A program made the translations under genes and the position numbers. Source: Bacteroidota bacterium (GTDB taxonomy: Bacteria > Bacteroidota > Bacteroidia > Bacteroidales > B39-G9). Taken from it: 18,648 bases of DNA. Each line of letters starts with the position of its first letter. The stretch's first letter is position 1. Location: positions 1-18,648 of the forward strand of contig JAUVJB010000029.1 of NCBI GenBank assembly GCA_030592465.1, written 5' to 3'. Below the pieces are notes generated by a model that worked only from the letters and a program-made list of their open reading frames with translations, did not search any database and had not been told where the DNA came from. Below are positions 7,363 through 14,837 of the stretch, piece by piece.

Positions 7363-7465
7363 AAAAGCTAAAGGCTAAAATGAAAAGTATTTCAAAATTA
7401 TTTTTTTCTATATATTTGTTTTACTTTATACTTTTTAGCCTTTAGCCTTTTTACTTTAGCTTTTT
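7363..7465. repeat. AAGGCTAAAGGC-armed hairpin element, copy A
   Basis: The left arm, AAAAGCTAAAGGCTAAAA then TGAAAAGTAT (7363-7390), pairs with a right arm at 7428-7452 (ATACTTTTTAGCCTTTAGCC then TTTT) with a small bulge. The AT-rich loop is about 37 bases. The same arm and the start of the loop (TTTCAAAATTATTTTTTTCT) recur near 18357-18412, so this is a dispersed element. It lies just past the 3' end of the kinase gene and could end its transcript. No coding capacity. Confidence 0.65.
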
Positions 7466-7478
7466 AATGCAATAATGT

Positions 7479-8093
7479 TTAAAACAGCCCGTGTATTTCC
7501 GCATCAATTTTATCAATAACAAAACTTAAATCTTCGGGTTTATCAATAAAATTACGTTTATCAACATCAACAATCAATAAATTACCGAGATTATACGAAA
7601 TTATCCATGCTTCGTATCTTTCGTTTAATCTTTTAAGATAATCAAGGCGGATAGAGTTTTCATATTCCCTGCCTCTTTTTTGAATTTGATTAACCAGAGT
7701 AGGAACTGTAGCACGAAGATATATCAACAAATCGGGAGGTTCAACCAACGAACTCATTAATTGAAATAATGACGAATAATTATTAAAATCACGTGTTGTC
7801 ATTAAGCCCATTGCATGTAAATTTGGTGCAAAAATGGATGCATCTTCATAAATGGTACGGTCTTGAATAACTGTGTTTCCTGATTTTCTGATTTCAAGTA
7901 CTTGATTAAACCTGCTATTAAGAAAATAAATCTGAAGATTAAACGACCATCGTTGCATATCGTCATAAAAGTCATTCAAATAAGGATTTTCATCAACATC
8001 TTCGTAGCGTGCTTCCCAGTTGTAATGTTTTGATAATAACCTTGTTAGTGTGGTTTTTCCCGAACCAATATTACCTGCAATTGCAATGTGCAT
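7479..8093 (-). CDS. Deoxynucleoside kinase
   Basis: Phosphorylates deoxynucleosides to monophosphates in nucleotide salvage (cytoplasm). The 204-residue length and fold motifs match the dNK/dGK-dAK family. The Walker A P-loop is GNIGSGKT (7-14). The YEDVDENPYL segment (30-39) carries the acidic base and substrate-binding residues, DRTIYED (78-84) is the DRS-like motif, and the LID region has Arg140 and Arg142 (QKRGREYE). Start ATG 8093. Probable substrates are deoxyadenosine or deoxyguanosine, as in related bacterial enzymes, but residues alone do not settle specificity. It appears to be transcribed alone from the promoter at 8123-8153, with repeat elements on its 3' side. Confidence 0.93.
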   Translation of the reverse strand: MHIAIAGNIGSGKTTLTRLLSKHYNWEARYEDVDENPYLNDFYDDMQRWSFNLQIYFLNSRFNQVLEIRKSGNTVIQDRTIYEDASIFAPNLHAMGLMTTRDFNNYSSLFQLMSSLVEPPDLLIYLRATVPTLVNQIQKRGREYENSIRLDYLKRLNERYEAWIISYNLGNLLIVDVDKRNFIDKPEDLSFVIDKIDAEIHGLF

Positions 8094-8122
8094 AATTATT
8101 TTTTTTGAGTTTTAAATTGAAA

Positions 8123-8153
8123 CTAAAGTACAAATGATTTTTGAATATTCAAA
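8123..8153 (-). promoter_or_regulatory. Probable promoter of the deoxynucleoside kinase gene
   Basis: Minus strand: TTTG (8153-8150), a 19-base spacer, TACTTTAG (8130-8123), with one mismatch to TAnnTTTG. It predicts a leader of about 25 bases before ATG 8093. Confidence 0.5.
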
Positions 8154-8268
8154 AAGCTAAAAATAAAAAATAGTAAAAAAATTATTATTATGATAACAGA
8201 AAAAAAACATTAAATATTTCAATCATGTTATTTAAAACGATATAAGTTTGCTGCTTAACCCGAATGAG

Positions 8269-8301
8269 AAATCTGCCGGATTTTTAAAATCCGGCAGATT
8301 T
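8269..8301. terminator. Strong 16-bp hairpin
   Basis: AAATCTGCCGGATTTT, one T, then the perfect reverse complement. It lies downstream of hepT (minus strand, ends at 8435) and upstream of the kinase promoter, so it can insulate the two units. The stem's own A/T flanks supply T-rich tails on both strands, consistent with a bidirectional terminator. The rest of the 8154-8434 spacer holds only AT-rich sequence and the next hairpin. Confidence 0.55.
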
Positions 8302-8322
8302 GTAGTCTAAAAACTTTTCAAC

Positions 8323-8340
8323 GTCCGCCAGCCGGCGGAC
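8323..8340. terminator. GC-rich hairpin GTCCGCC/GGCGGAC
   Basis: A 7-bp perfect GC stem (8323-8329 with 8334-8340) and loop AGCC, in an otherwise very AT-rich spacer. CCGCC/GGCGG hairpins of this type are common between Bacteroidota genes. It is the first strong hairpin met by transcripts leaving hepT. A T run follows only 10 bases later on the plus strand, so termination is likely but not certain. Confidence 0.5.
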
Positions 8341-8434
8341 TTAAAAACGTTTTTTTGTTTTTAAAAGAATGTAGATAAATCCGATGAGCCATTAAGTTAA
8401 TTCCATATTTTTTTTTAAACATACGAGCTTAGCT

Positions 8435-8776
8435 TTAATTATTTTCAATCATTTTATTTATTTCATTTTTCAATAATGGTAAATGCTTTGATATAATAGC
8501 CCATATATTTTCATCTGAAATATTATCGTATGCGTGAATTATCTGATTTCTTAATCCAATTATTCTTTTAGCATTTTTTATGGGAAATTCAGGGTCTCTT
8601 TTTAAAATTCGGTTTATTGCTTCGCCAATAATCTCTAAGTCTCTTTCAATAGCTCTTTTAAGTAAAATATTTGTCTTGTACCGATTAAAATCTTTTGGAA
8701 ATTCATCAAAATAATTTTCAATCTCTATAATTGCACCTTGAATATCATACAACCATTTTAGAATTCGTTCGTCCAT
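8435..8776 (-). CDS. hepT: HepT-like HEPN-domain ribonuclease toxin (DUF86)
   Basis: Predicted toxin of a HepT/MntA (HEPN/MNT) toxin-antitoxin pair. The protein has 113 residues, all helical in character, with the family hallmark RNQIIHAY at 76-83. This is an exact Rx4HxY motif: Arg76 and His81 form the RNase site, and Tyr83 is the residue that the antitoxin adenylylates in the characterised Shewanella system. GEAINRIL (51-58) is another conserved stretch. Its ATG (8776) lies inside the antitoxin gene, a 32-base overlap in a different frame, so translation is probably coupled with antitoxin made first. The motif is complete, so the toxin looks intact. The hairpins at 8323-8340 and 8269-8301 probably end the transcript. 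Confidence 0.92.
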   Translation of the reverse strand: MDERILKWLYDIQGAIIEIENYFDEFPKDFNRYKTNILLKRAIERDLEIIGEAINRILKRDPEFPIKNAKRIIGLRNQIIHAYDNISDENIWAIISKHLPLLKNEINKMIENN

Positions 8777-9068
8777 AAATTATTTTTTTATTTTTATCAA
8801 TTGATTGTTTAAAAATAGGGTTCTTAACGGTCTGTATTTCAACCAAATCAACTTTCCTGCTAAATAATTTTTCTAATGCCTCTTTAAAATCCATATAATT
8901 ATCGAAATAATCCAATATCTCAACATTACCAAATTTTACCAAAAAATCTATATCACTATCTTTTTTGAAATAATTCGTTAAAATCGAACCAAATACATAC
9001 AGTTCTTTCACTTTATGTTGAACACACAAAGTATTTAATTCATCTATATGATCTATAATCAACTTCAT
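8745..9068 (-). CDS. mntA: MntA-like minimal nucleotidyltransferase antitoxin
   Basis: Predicted antitoxin. Small nucleotidyltransferases of this family transfer AMP from ATP to the Tyr of the partner HEPN toxin and switch it off. With start ATG 9068 the protein has 107 residues. The GSx10DxD motif is complete: Gly27-Ser28 (FGSILTNYF) with Asp39 and Asp41 (DSDIDF), and the third carboxylate is Asp74 in RKVDLVE. A longer frame reaches 9122 but would need a TTG start and adds a hydrophobic, poorly matching stretch. The promoter at 9074-9104 would place the RNA 5' end at about 9069-9070, so the longer start is not in the message and ATG 9068 would be read from a nearly leaderless RNA. It overlaps hepT by 32 bases. 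Confidence 0.9.
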   Translation of the reverse strand: MKLIIDHIDELNTLCVQHKVKELYVFGSILTNYFKKDSDIDFLVKFGNVEILDYFDNYMDFKEALEKLFSRKVDLVEIQTVKNPIFKQSIDKNKKIIYGRTNSKMVV

Positions 9069-9073
9069 ATAAA

Positions 9074-9104
9074 CAAAGATACAAATTAATAAATCACAGC
9101 CAAA
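9074..9104 (-). promoter_or_regulatory. Promoter of mntA-hepT, predicting a leaderless mRNA
   Basis: Minus strand: TTTG (9104-9101), a 19-base spacer, TATCTTTG (9081-9074), a full consensus match. Only five bases separate the -7 element from ATG 9068, so transcription should start 0-3 bases before the start codon. No dyad that could be an autoregulatory operator is evident. Confidence 0.75.
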
Positions 9105-9151
9105 ATATATGATAAAGTTCAAAAGGTATTACATACATTAATAATTAATGT

Positions 9152-9799
9152 TTAATTGTTTTCAAGAAACATCCCCGCTTCAAATAAATTTTTCACAACC
9201 GGCATGTTTGTTTTTAATAAACGAGTTCGCGATTGGTGTCCTCTATCAACAAGAATACATTTACAACCAATTTTTTTTGCAACTTCATAATCGTGAATTG
9301 TGTCGCCAATAAGGCAGGTTTGTTCAGTTTCTATGTTTGAGTTATTAATATAATCTAATGCAATACCAATTTTATTATTTGCAAAATGATTGTTAATACC
9401 GAGAATATGCTGAAAATAATTTTTTATGTCTCGTTCAATTACAGATTCTGTTAAATCTGTTTCTTGCATTGCCGATAAAATAATTTGTTGGTAATTTTTA
9501 TTATTAAATTTTTGCAATATGGGTTTAACATCAGTGAAAAGATTACTTGTTTTTAATTTCTTTTGATAAATGTTGATAAATTCAACAGCCAAAACATCAA
9601 ACGTCTCTTTATTAAAATCAAATCCAACTTTTTTATAATAATCAATAACAGGAAAAGTAAATATTTCTTTGTAATGTTTTTTTGTAATTTGTTCAATATT
9701 TCTTTTTTGCAATAATATATTTATTGTTGCTATGCAAACATCAACATCGTCAAGCAAAGTGCCATTCCAATCCCAAATTATTGTGTTTATTTCGTTCAT
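9152..9799 (-). CDS. HAD-superfamily hydrolase (phosphoglycolate phosphatase-like)
   Basis: A predicted cytoplasmic phosphatase of 215 residues, HAD subfamily I. Motif I is WDWNGTLLDD: Asp10 is the nucleophile, but the residue two places on, normally the acid-base Asp, is Asn12. Motif II Ser109 (ILSAMQ), motif III Lys143 and motif IV GDTIHD (165-170; Asp166, Asp170) are present, with a helical cap domain at about 18-90. DWNGT variants occur in a Bacteroidota/Firmicutes subgroup as I recall, so this is probably a family trait rather than decay. Its substrate is unknown; small phosphomonoesters are likely. It lies 83 bases upstream of mntA on the same strand, but mntA has its own promoter. No promoter was recognised upstream (9800-10064), where I see nothing else. 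Confidence 0.85.
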   Translation of the reverse strand: MNEINTIIWDWNGTLLDDVDVCIATINILLQKRNIEQITKKHYKEIFTFPVIDYYKKVGFDFNKETFDVLAVEFINIYQKKLKTSNLFTDVKPILQKFNNKNYQQIILSAMQETDLTESVIERDIKNYFQHILGINNHFANNKIGIALDYINNSNIETEQTCLIGDTIHDYEVAKKIGCKCILVDRGHQSRTRLLKTNMPVVKNLFEAGMFLENN

Positions 9800-10064
9800 T
9801 TTTCAAAATATCTTTTTTACAATCTTAAGCCAAAATAATCGAATTTACCCCCACAAAAAAAGTATTATCCCTCTAATGCTCATCAATAACTTTTTTTTGG
9901 AGTGTTTCGCGGTTCATGATTTTTCAGTGCATAAGAAATCCCATTCCGAGAATTAATTCGGCAGAATTTTTAGCCAACCAAATTTATCCGGATAATTGAG
10001 ATTTTAATAATTCACCGTGTTTTTGTATGCCCCACGAAGTGCTCAAAGTAATCAATAAAATGCG

Positions 10065-11084
10065 TTAAAATGCAGCTTTAAATTGTCTTAAAAATCTAAC
10101 ATCGTTTTCAAAGTATAAACGAAGGTCATTAATTTGATATTTAAGCATAGCCAATCGTTCAACACCCATGCCAAAAGCAAAACCTGTATATTTCTCTGAG
10201 TCAATATTATTGCTTTCTAAAACATTAGGGTCAACCATTCCGCAACCTAAAACTTCGAGCCAGCCTGTATATTTACAAACATTACAACCTTTGCCGCCGC
10301 ATATTTTACAGGTAACATCCATTTCGGCTGATGGTTCGGTAAATGGAAAATAAGATGGGCGTAATCGAATTTTTGTGTCTTTTCCAAACATTTCTCTTGC
10401 AAAATATAGCAAAGTTTGTTTTAAATCGGCAAACGAAACATTTTCGTCAATATATAAGCCTTCAACCTGATGAAATATGCAATGAGCGCGTGCAGAGATA
10501 GCTTCATTTCTAAAAACACGTCCGGGTAAAATTGTGCGAATAGGAGGCTTTTGTGTTTCCATCACACGCACTTGTACTGATGATGTATGTGTTCGTAATA
10601 ATATATCAGGGTCTTTTTCAATAAAAAAAGTATCTTGCATATCGCGTGCAGGATGTTCTTTTGGGAAGTTAAGTCCGGAAAAAACATGCCAATCGTCTTC
10701 AATTTCGGGTCCTTCGGAAACAATAAAACCAACACGGGAAAAAATATCTGTAATTTCATTTTTAACAATTGAAATTGGATGGCGTGTGCCTAATTCAATA
10801 TTGTCGCCGGACATTGATAAATCTAACGAAACTTGTTGTTGCTGTGTGTCTTCTAAATTATTTTTAAGTGAAGTTATTTTTTCAATAACAATGTTTTTTA
10901 ATGTATTGATTGTTTGCCCAAAGTCTTTTTTTTGCTCAGCAGGTATATTTCTAAATTCAGAAAATAATTTTGTAATCTCTCCTTTTTTTCCAAGAAATTT
11001 AATGCGAAATTTTTCAATTTCATCAATGTTTTTTGCCGAAAATTGTTCTGCCTCTTTAATTAGTCCTTTTATTTCTTCAAGCAT
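10065..11084 (-). CDS. pheS: Phenylalanine--tRNA ligase alpha subunit
   Basis: Catalytic subunit of the (alpha-beta)2 class II synthetase that charges tRNA-Phe. With start ATG 11084 it has 339 residues; an in-frame TTG at 11093 would add MSK, but synthetases of this family usually begin like MLEEIK. The N-terminal coiled coil (about 1-85) contacts tRNA. Motif 1 is around GTRHP (99-103). RTHTSSVQ (164-171), motif 2 GRVFRNE (188-194) with FHQVEGLYID (204-213), and motif 3 GFAFGMGVERLAML (301-314) complete the active site. The insert CKICGGKGCNVC (Cys259, 262, 267, 270) could bind zinc and is a usual Bacteroidota trait. pheT is not in the window, so the two subunits are apparently encoded apart, as in many Bacteroidota. 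A -7-like TAATTTTG lies at 11117-11110 but has no matching -33 box. Confidence 0.96.
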   Translation of the reverse strand: MLEEIKGLIKEAEQFSAKNIDEIEKFRIKFLGKKGEITKLFSEFRNIPAEQKKDFGQTINTLKNIVIEKITSLKNNLEDTQQQQVSLDLSMSGDNIELGTRHPISIVKNEITDIFSRVGFIVSEGPEIEDDWHVFSGLNFPKEHPARDMQDTFFIEKDPDILLRTHTSSVQVRVMETQKPPIRTILPGRVFRNEAISARAHCIFHQVEGLYIDENVSFADLKQTLLYFAREMFGKDTKIRLRPSYFPFTEPSAEMDVTCKICGGKGCNVCKYTGWLEVLGCGMVDPNVLESNNIDSEKYTGFAFGMGVERLAMLKYQINDLRLYFENDVRFLRQFKAAF

Positions 11085-11138
11085 TTTACTCAAAATTTTA
11101 ATTAAGTTACAAAATTAAATAAAATACGGTATTTTTCA

Positions 11139-11258
11139 TTAGTTTATAATTTTTATTTTCGTAACAACATTTTTTAAAGTACGGTCATGTTTGTCGATTT
11201 TTACAGAAACAATTTTATCAATAACACCGAATCCCTCGCTCTTTCGGAGCGGACTCAA
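11139..11258 (-). pseudogene. Possible gene tail without a start
   Basis: An open minus-strand stretch of 39 codons ends at the stop 11139-11141, with the ending GFGVIDKIVSVKIDKHDRTL then KNVVTKIKIIN. The composition looks protein-like (alternating charged and hydrophobic residues) and it lies in a spacer with no other gene. It has no good start codon, and an in-frame stop precedes it at 11259-11261. It may be the 3' remnant of a deleted gene, or chance. Family not recognised. The remaining spacer 11094-11466 holds a small hairpin CGCTC/GAGCG (about 11236-11250) and AT-rich sequence; no clear promoter for the plus-strand gene was found. Confidence 0.25.
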
Positions 11259-11466
11259 CTATAAATTACCATTACATTTTAGAGGATACAAAAAACACTA
11301 ACAACCAACTGATTATTCATATTTTATTTTTTAAAATTTTTTTAGTGGAAAAGTTAATTTTATAATAAATTTGTGTAAAAAAATCAGACTTATTTTTATC
11401 TTTACTTTCGTGAATATCTATGATGAATTTGGTCTATAATTTAACTATCAAATAAATTAATTACAA

Positions 11467-14400
11467 ATGCAAATTAAACGTTTATTTTCAACAGCAGTAT
11501 TGTGTGTATTTATTATAAATGTAAATGCTCAATTATCTTTTCAACAAAACAATTTACAGGAAGTAGAAAAAACGGAAATTTCCGCAAAAGTGAACAAAAC
11601 AAAAATTCCGTGGATAAAAAATACCGGTCAACAACAATCAGAAGTAGCATTTTATGCTGAAACATTTTCAGGTACAGTCTTTGTTACCAATACAGGTAAA
11701 ATTGTTTATAGCTTACCGATTGACAGTACAACATCTTACATTTTGTGCGAAAGTTTTATTAAAACAACTGATGTTTTTAAAAAATCTGATGTTTCCGGAG
11801 AACTGCCATCACAAACAAAAGTAAACTATTTTACAGGCAATAATAGTGATAATTGGCAAAATAACATATCAACTTTCAAAACAGTAAACTTTGGTAAAGT
11901 TTGGGATGGTATAGAAGTAAAACTAAATGCTTATGGGAATAATATTGAAAAACTTTTTTACATTAGTCCAAATGTAAACTATAACAATATACAACTTAAA
12001 CTGCAAGGTGCAAAGGGACTTAAGACATCTAAAAATGGCGAACTTATTATAAAAACACCCGAAGGTAATATAAAATTTACAAAACCTGTTGCCTATCAAA
12101 TTATTGAAAACAAAAAACAATATGTTGAAGTTGCTTATACTACAAAAGGTAAGACTTATGGATTTGAACTGGGAAAATACAATCCGGATTATGAGCTTGT
12201 AATTGACCCGCTTATTGCTTCAACTTTTGTTGGAGGCAGTAATAGCGACCGCATATATTCTATTGTGCTTGATGACTCAAATAATGTATATATTACAGGA
12301 GGTGTATATTCAAGCGATTATCCTGTAACTGCTTCATCTTATGACCCCACTTATAACGGTAAATGGGAAGTATTTGTATCTAAATTTACACCGGATTTAA
12401 GCGAACTTACAGCATCTACTTTTATGGGTGGCGGTGAATTTGATGTAGGATTAGCAATGACTCTTGATACCTTAGGAAATGTATATGTTACAGGATACGC
12501 ACATTCAGGTTTTCCTGTTACAAGCTCGGCTTACGATGAAACAAATAATGGAGCGGAAGATGTTTTTGTAGCAAAATTAAGTTCTGATTTAAGTACTTTG
12601 CAAGCCTCTACTTTTATTGGAGGTCTTTCTACTGAATACGGTTACTCAATAGCTATTGACGGTTCAGGAAATGTACTCGTTACAGGATGCACATACTCAT
12701 CAGGTTATCCCACAGCAGGTACACCTTATAACGATGACCCTAGTGGTGGTGCAGATATATATATATCAAAATTTAATTCTGATTTAAGTACACTGATAGC
12801 TTCTACTTATATTGGCAGCAGTGATGATGATTATGCTTACTCAATTGTTCTTGATGGCTCTGATAATGTATTTATTACAGGCTTTACTCTTGCAAACAAT
12901 TACCCTACAGCAGGTACACCTTATGATAATACACATAATGGGAGTTATGATGCTATAATATCAAAATTTACTCCGGATTTAAGTACGCTTACAGCTTCAA
13001 CTTATCTTGGCGGAAGTTCTGATGAATGGGGACACTCTATAATTTTTGATGCTTCGGGAGATTTACTGATTACAGGATTTACTTATTCAAGCGATTTTCC
13101 CACAGCAGGCTCGCCTTATGATGATTCGCATAATGGAGGTGCTGATGTTTTTATAACAAAAATAAATTCTGATTTAAGCACACTTTCAGCTTCTACTTTT
13201 ATTGGTGGCAGTCTTTCTGAAGAAGGTCATTGTATTGCAATTGACGATTCGGGAAATATATTTGTCTCAGGGCATACAAGATCAAGTGATTACCCTACCA
13301 CAGGCTCACCTTACGACGATTCGTTTAATGGCGGAGCTAAAGATATTAATGTTTCAAAGTTAAGTTCTGATTTAAGCACACTGTTAGCTTCTACTTTCAT
13401 TGGAGGCAATGATGATGAAAACAGCAACTTTCTTGCTGTTGACAACTCCGGTAATATATTTGTTTCAGGATATACAGAATCTAGCAATTATCCAACAACA
13501 AGCTCTTCTTTTGATGATTCGCATAACGGAGGTGAAGATGCTATTATTTCAAAATTTGATAATAATTTATCTTCCCTACCGGTAATAACATCTCAACCTA
13601 CTAACCAATCAATATGTGAAGGAAATAATGCAATTTTTAGTATTACAGCTACGGGAGCAGATAGTTACCAATGGCAAGAAAATACAGGCAGTGGATTTGA
13701 AAATATTACTGATGGAGATATATACAACGGAACACAAACAGATACACTGATAATTACAAGTGCAACAGCGAATATGAATACTTATGAATATCAATGTGTT
13801 GTTGCTAACTCATGTGGAAATATAACAAGTAATATTGCAATTTTGACGGTTTATCAATTTGTTTCAATAACATCTCAACCTAAAAATCAAGCAGTATGCG
13901 AAGGAAATGATACAATTTTTAGTATTACAGCTACGGGAGCAGATAGTTACCAATGGCAAGAAAATACAGGCAGTGGATTTGTAAATATTACTGATGGAGA
14001 TATATACAGCGGAGCCGAAACAGATACACTGATAATTACAAGTGCAACAGCGAATATGAATACTTATGAATATCAATGTGTTGCTGGTAACTCATGTGGA
14101 AATATAACAAGTAATATTGCAATTTTGACGGTTTATCAATTTGTTTCAATTATTTCTCAACCCATATCACAAGAAATACAAGAAGACAGCAATGTTGTAT
14201 TTGCGATAATTGCAAACGGAGATATAACAGCTTATCAATGGCGAAAAGACGAAATACCATTATCTGATACCGAAAATACTAACGGAACAATAACAAAAGA
14301 ACTAACAATTTCAAATGTTTCACAAAACGATGCAGGAAATTACGATTGTGTAATTACAGGGGAATGTAACGAAGCAATAACAAATCTTGTAAGCTTAACA

Positions 14401-14661
14401 GTATTAACAAGTATTGATGCCATACAAAATGCCGATTATATAGAAATATATCCAAACCCGACAAACGGAATATTTACAATTGAAGGTAAAAACATTCAGG
14501 CTGTTGAAATTACAAATATTAGCGGACAAACGATTAAACAATTATCAATTGACAATAAGAAATCATCAATAATAAATTTAAAAGGGCAAGCAAAAGGCGT
14601 GTATTTTTTAAAAATTCAAACAAATAATCAAATTTTAACAAATAAAATTATTTTAAACTAA
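11467..14661 (+). CDS. Secreted SBBP beta-propeller / Ig-like protein with type IX secretion sorting domain
   Basis: A secreted or surface protein of 1064 residues. A signal peptide (RLFSTAVLCVFIINVNA) is probably cut near residue 21. The N-terminal domain (about 45-248, WIKNTGQQQSEVAFYAE ... PDYELVIDPLIA) is the one that usually precedes SBBP repeats (DUF7948-like). Seven SBBP repeats of about 65 residues follow (about 251-703; each AST-[FY]-[IVLM]-G ... GNvyvTG ... YP ... SKf-DLSTL), enough for one closed seven-bladed propeller. Three Ig-like domains come next: about 706-798, 799-893 (near-identical copies) and 894-981. The Por sorting domain (about 992-1064, IEIYPNPTNGIFTIEG ... GVYFLKIQTNN) sends it through the type IX system and is normally removed on attachment. 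No catalytic motif; adhesion or binding is a guess. It converges on the hybrid kinase gene. Confidence 0.93.
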   Translation: MQIKRLFSTAVLCVFIINVNAQLSFQQNNLQEVEKTEISAKVNKTKIPWIKNTGQQQSEVAFYAETFSGTVFVTNTGKIVYSLPIDSTTSYILCESFIKTTDVFKKSDVSGELPSQTKVNYFTGNNSDNWQNNISTFKTVNFGKVWDGIEVKLNAYGNNIEKLFYISPNVNYNNIQLKLQGAKGLKTSKNGELIIKTPEGNIKFTKPVAYQIIENKKQYVEVAYTTKGKTYGFELGKYNPDYELVIDPLIASTFVGGSNSDRIYSIVLDDSNNVYITGGVYSSDYPVTASSYDPTYNGKWEVFVSKFTPDLSELTASTFMGGGEFDVGLAMTLDTLGNVYVTGYAHSGFPVTSSAYDETNNGAEDVFVAKLSSDLSTLQASTFIGGLSTEYGYSIAIDGSGNVLVTGCTYSSGYPTAGTPYNDDPSGGADIYISKFNSDLSTLIASTYIGSSDDDYAYSIVLDGSDNVFITGFTLANNYPTAGTPYDNTHNGSYDAIISKFTPDLSTLTASTYLGGSSDEWGHSIIFDASGDLLITGFTYSSDFPTAGSPYDDSHNGGADVFITKINSDLSTLSASTFIGGSLSEEGHCIAIDDSGNIFVSGHTRSSDYPTTGSPYDDSFNGGAKDINVSKLSSDLSTLLASTFIGGNDDENSNFLAVDNSGNIFVSGYTESSNYPTTSSSFDDSHNGGEDAIISKFDNNLSSLPVITSQPTNQSICEGNNAIFSITATGADSYQWQENTGSGFENITDGDIYNGTQTDTLIITSATANMNTYEYQCVVANSCGNITSNIAILTVYQFVSITSQPKNQAVCEGNDTIFSITATGADSYQWQENTGSGFVNITDGDIYSGAETDTLIITSATANMNTYEYQCVAGNSCGNITSNIAILTVYQFVSIISQPISQEIQEDSNVVFAIIANGDITAYQWRKDEIPLSDTENTNGTITKELTISNVSQNDAGNYDCVITGECNEAITNLVSLTVLTSIDAIQNADYIEIYPNPTNGIFTIEGKNIQAVEITNISGQTIKQLSIDNKKSSIINLKGQAKGVYFLKIQTNNQILTNKIILN
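13584..14145 (+). repeat. Tandem duplication of an Ig-like domain (282-bp unit)
   Basis: Two 94-codon units follow each other (about 13584-13865 and 13866-14147). Long stretches are identical in DNA, such as the part coding TATGADSYQWQENTGSGF and the part coding ANMNTYEYQCV. Synonymous differences are almost absent, so the copy is recent or kept uniform by recombination. The third Ig-like domain that follows is clearly different. Confidence 0.9.
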
Positions 14662-14692
14662 ATAATGAGTTCTCTACAAAAAGTTAGAAAAA

Positions 14693-14764
14693 TCGTTATT
14701 GCGAAAGAGGAACGGCTGAAGCAATCCATTGATTTACAGATTGTTTCATTGCGTTCGCAATGAT
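14693..14764. repeat. REP-like palindrome, complete copy
   Basis: The outer arms CGTTATTGCGAA and TTCGCAATGATG, inner parts GAAGCAATCC and GATTGTTTCATT, and the centre TTGATTTACAG form an imperfect palindrome of about 72 bases. It sits between two convergent genes (stops at 14661 and 14838), where its transcript hairpin could end both. Half copies are at 5190-5233 and 7315-7361. The family resembles the CGTCATTGCGAGGAGGCACG type repeats scattered in many Bacteroidota genomes. Confidence 0.75.
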
Positions 14765-14837
14765 GTTCTACCTGCTTTCGCAGTGAATTTATAAATTAAA
14801 TACAAAAACGTGTATGATATAATAGAAGCATTGATTT

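Noticed and set aside
9069..9122. A longer MntA start at 9122
   Set aside because: It needs a TTG codon, adds a poorly matching hydrophobic stretch, and lies upstream of the predicted transcription start.
12219..13575. A regular DNA periodicity of about 195 bases, superficially like an array of repeats and spacers
   Set aside because: It is the coding sequence of seven SBBP propeller repeats; the unit is a multiple of three, diverged, and far too long for a CRISPR unit.
13609..14076. Two similar minus-strand open frames across the Ig-like repeats
   Set aside because: They mirror the duplicated domain on the coding strand and vanish as genes once the plus-strand protein is recognised.
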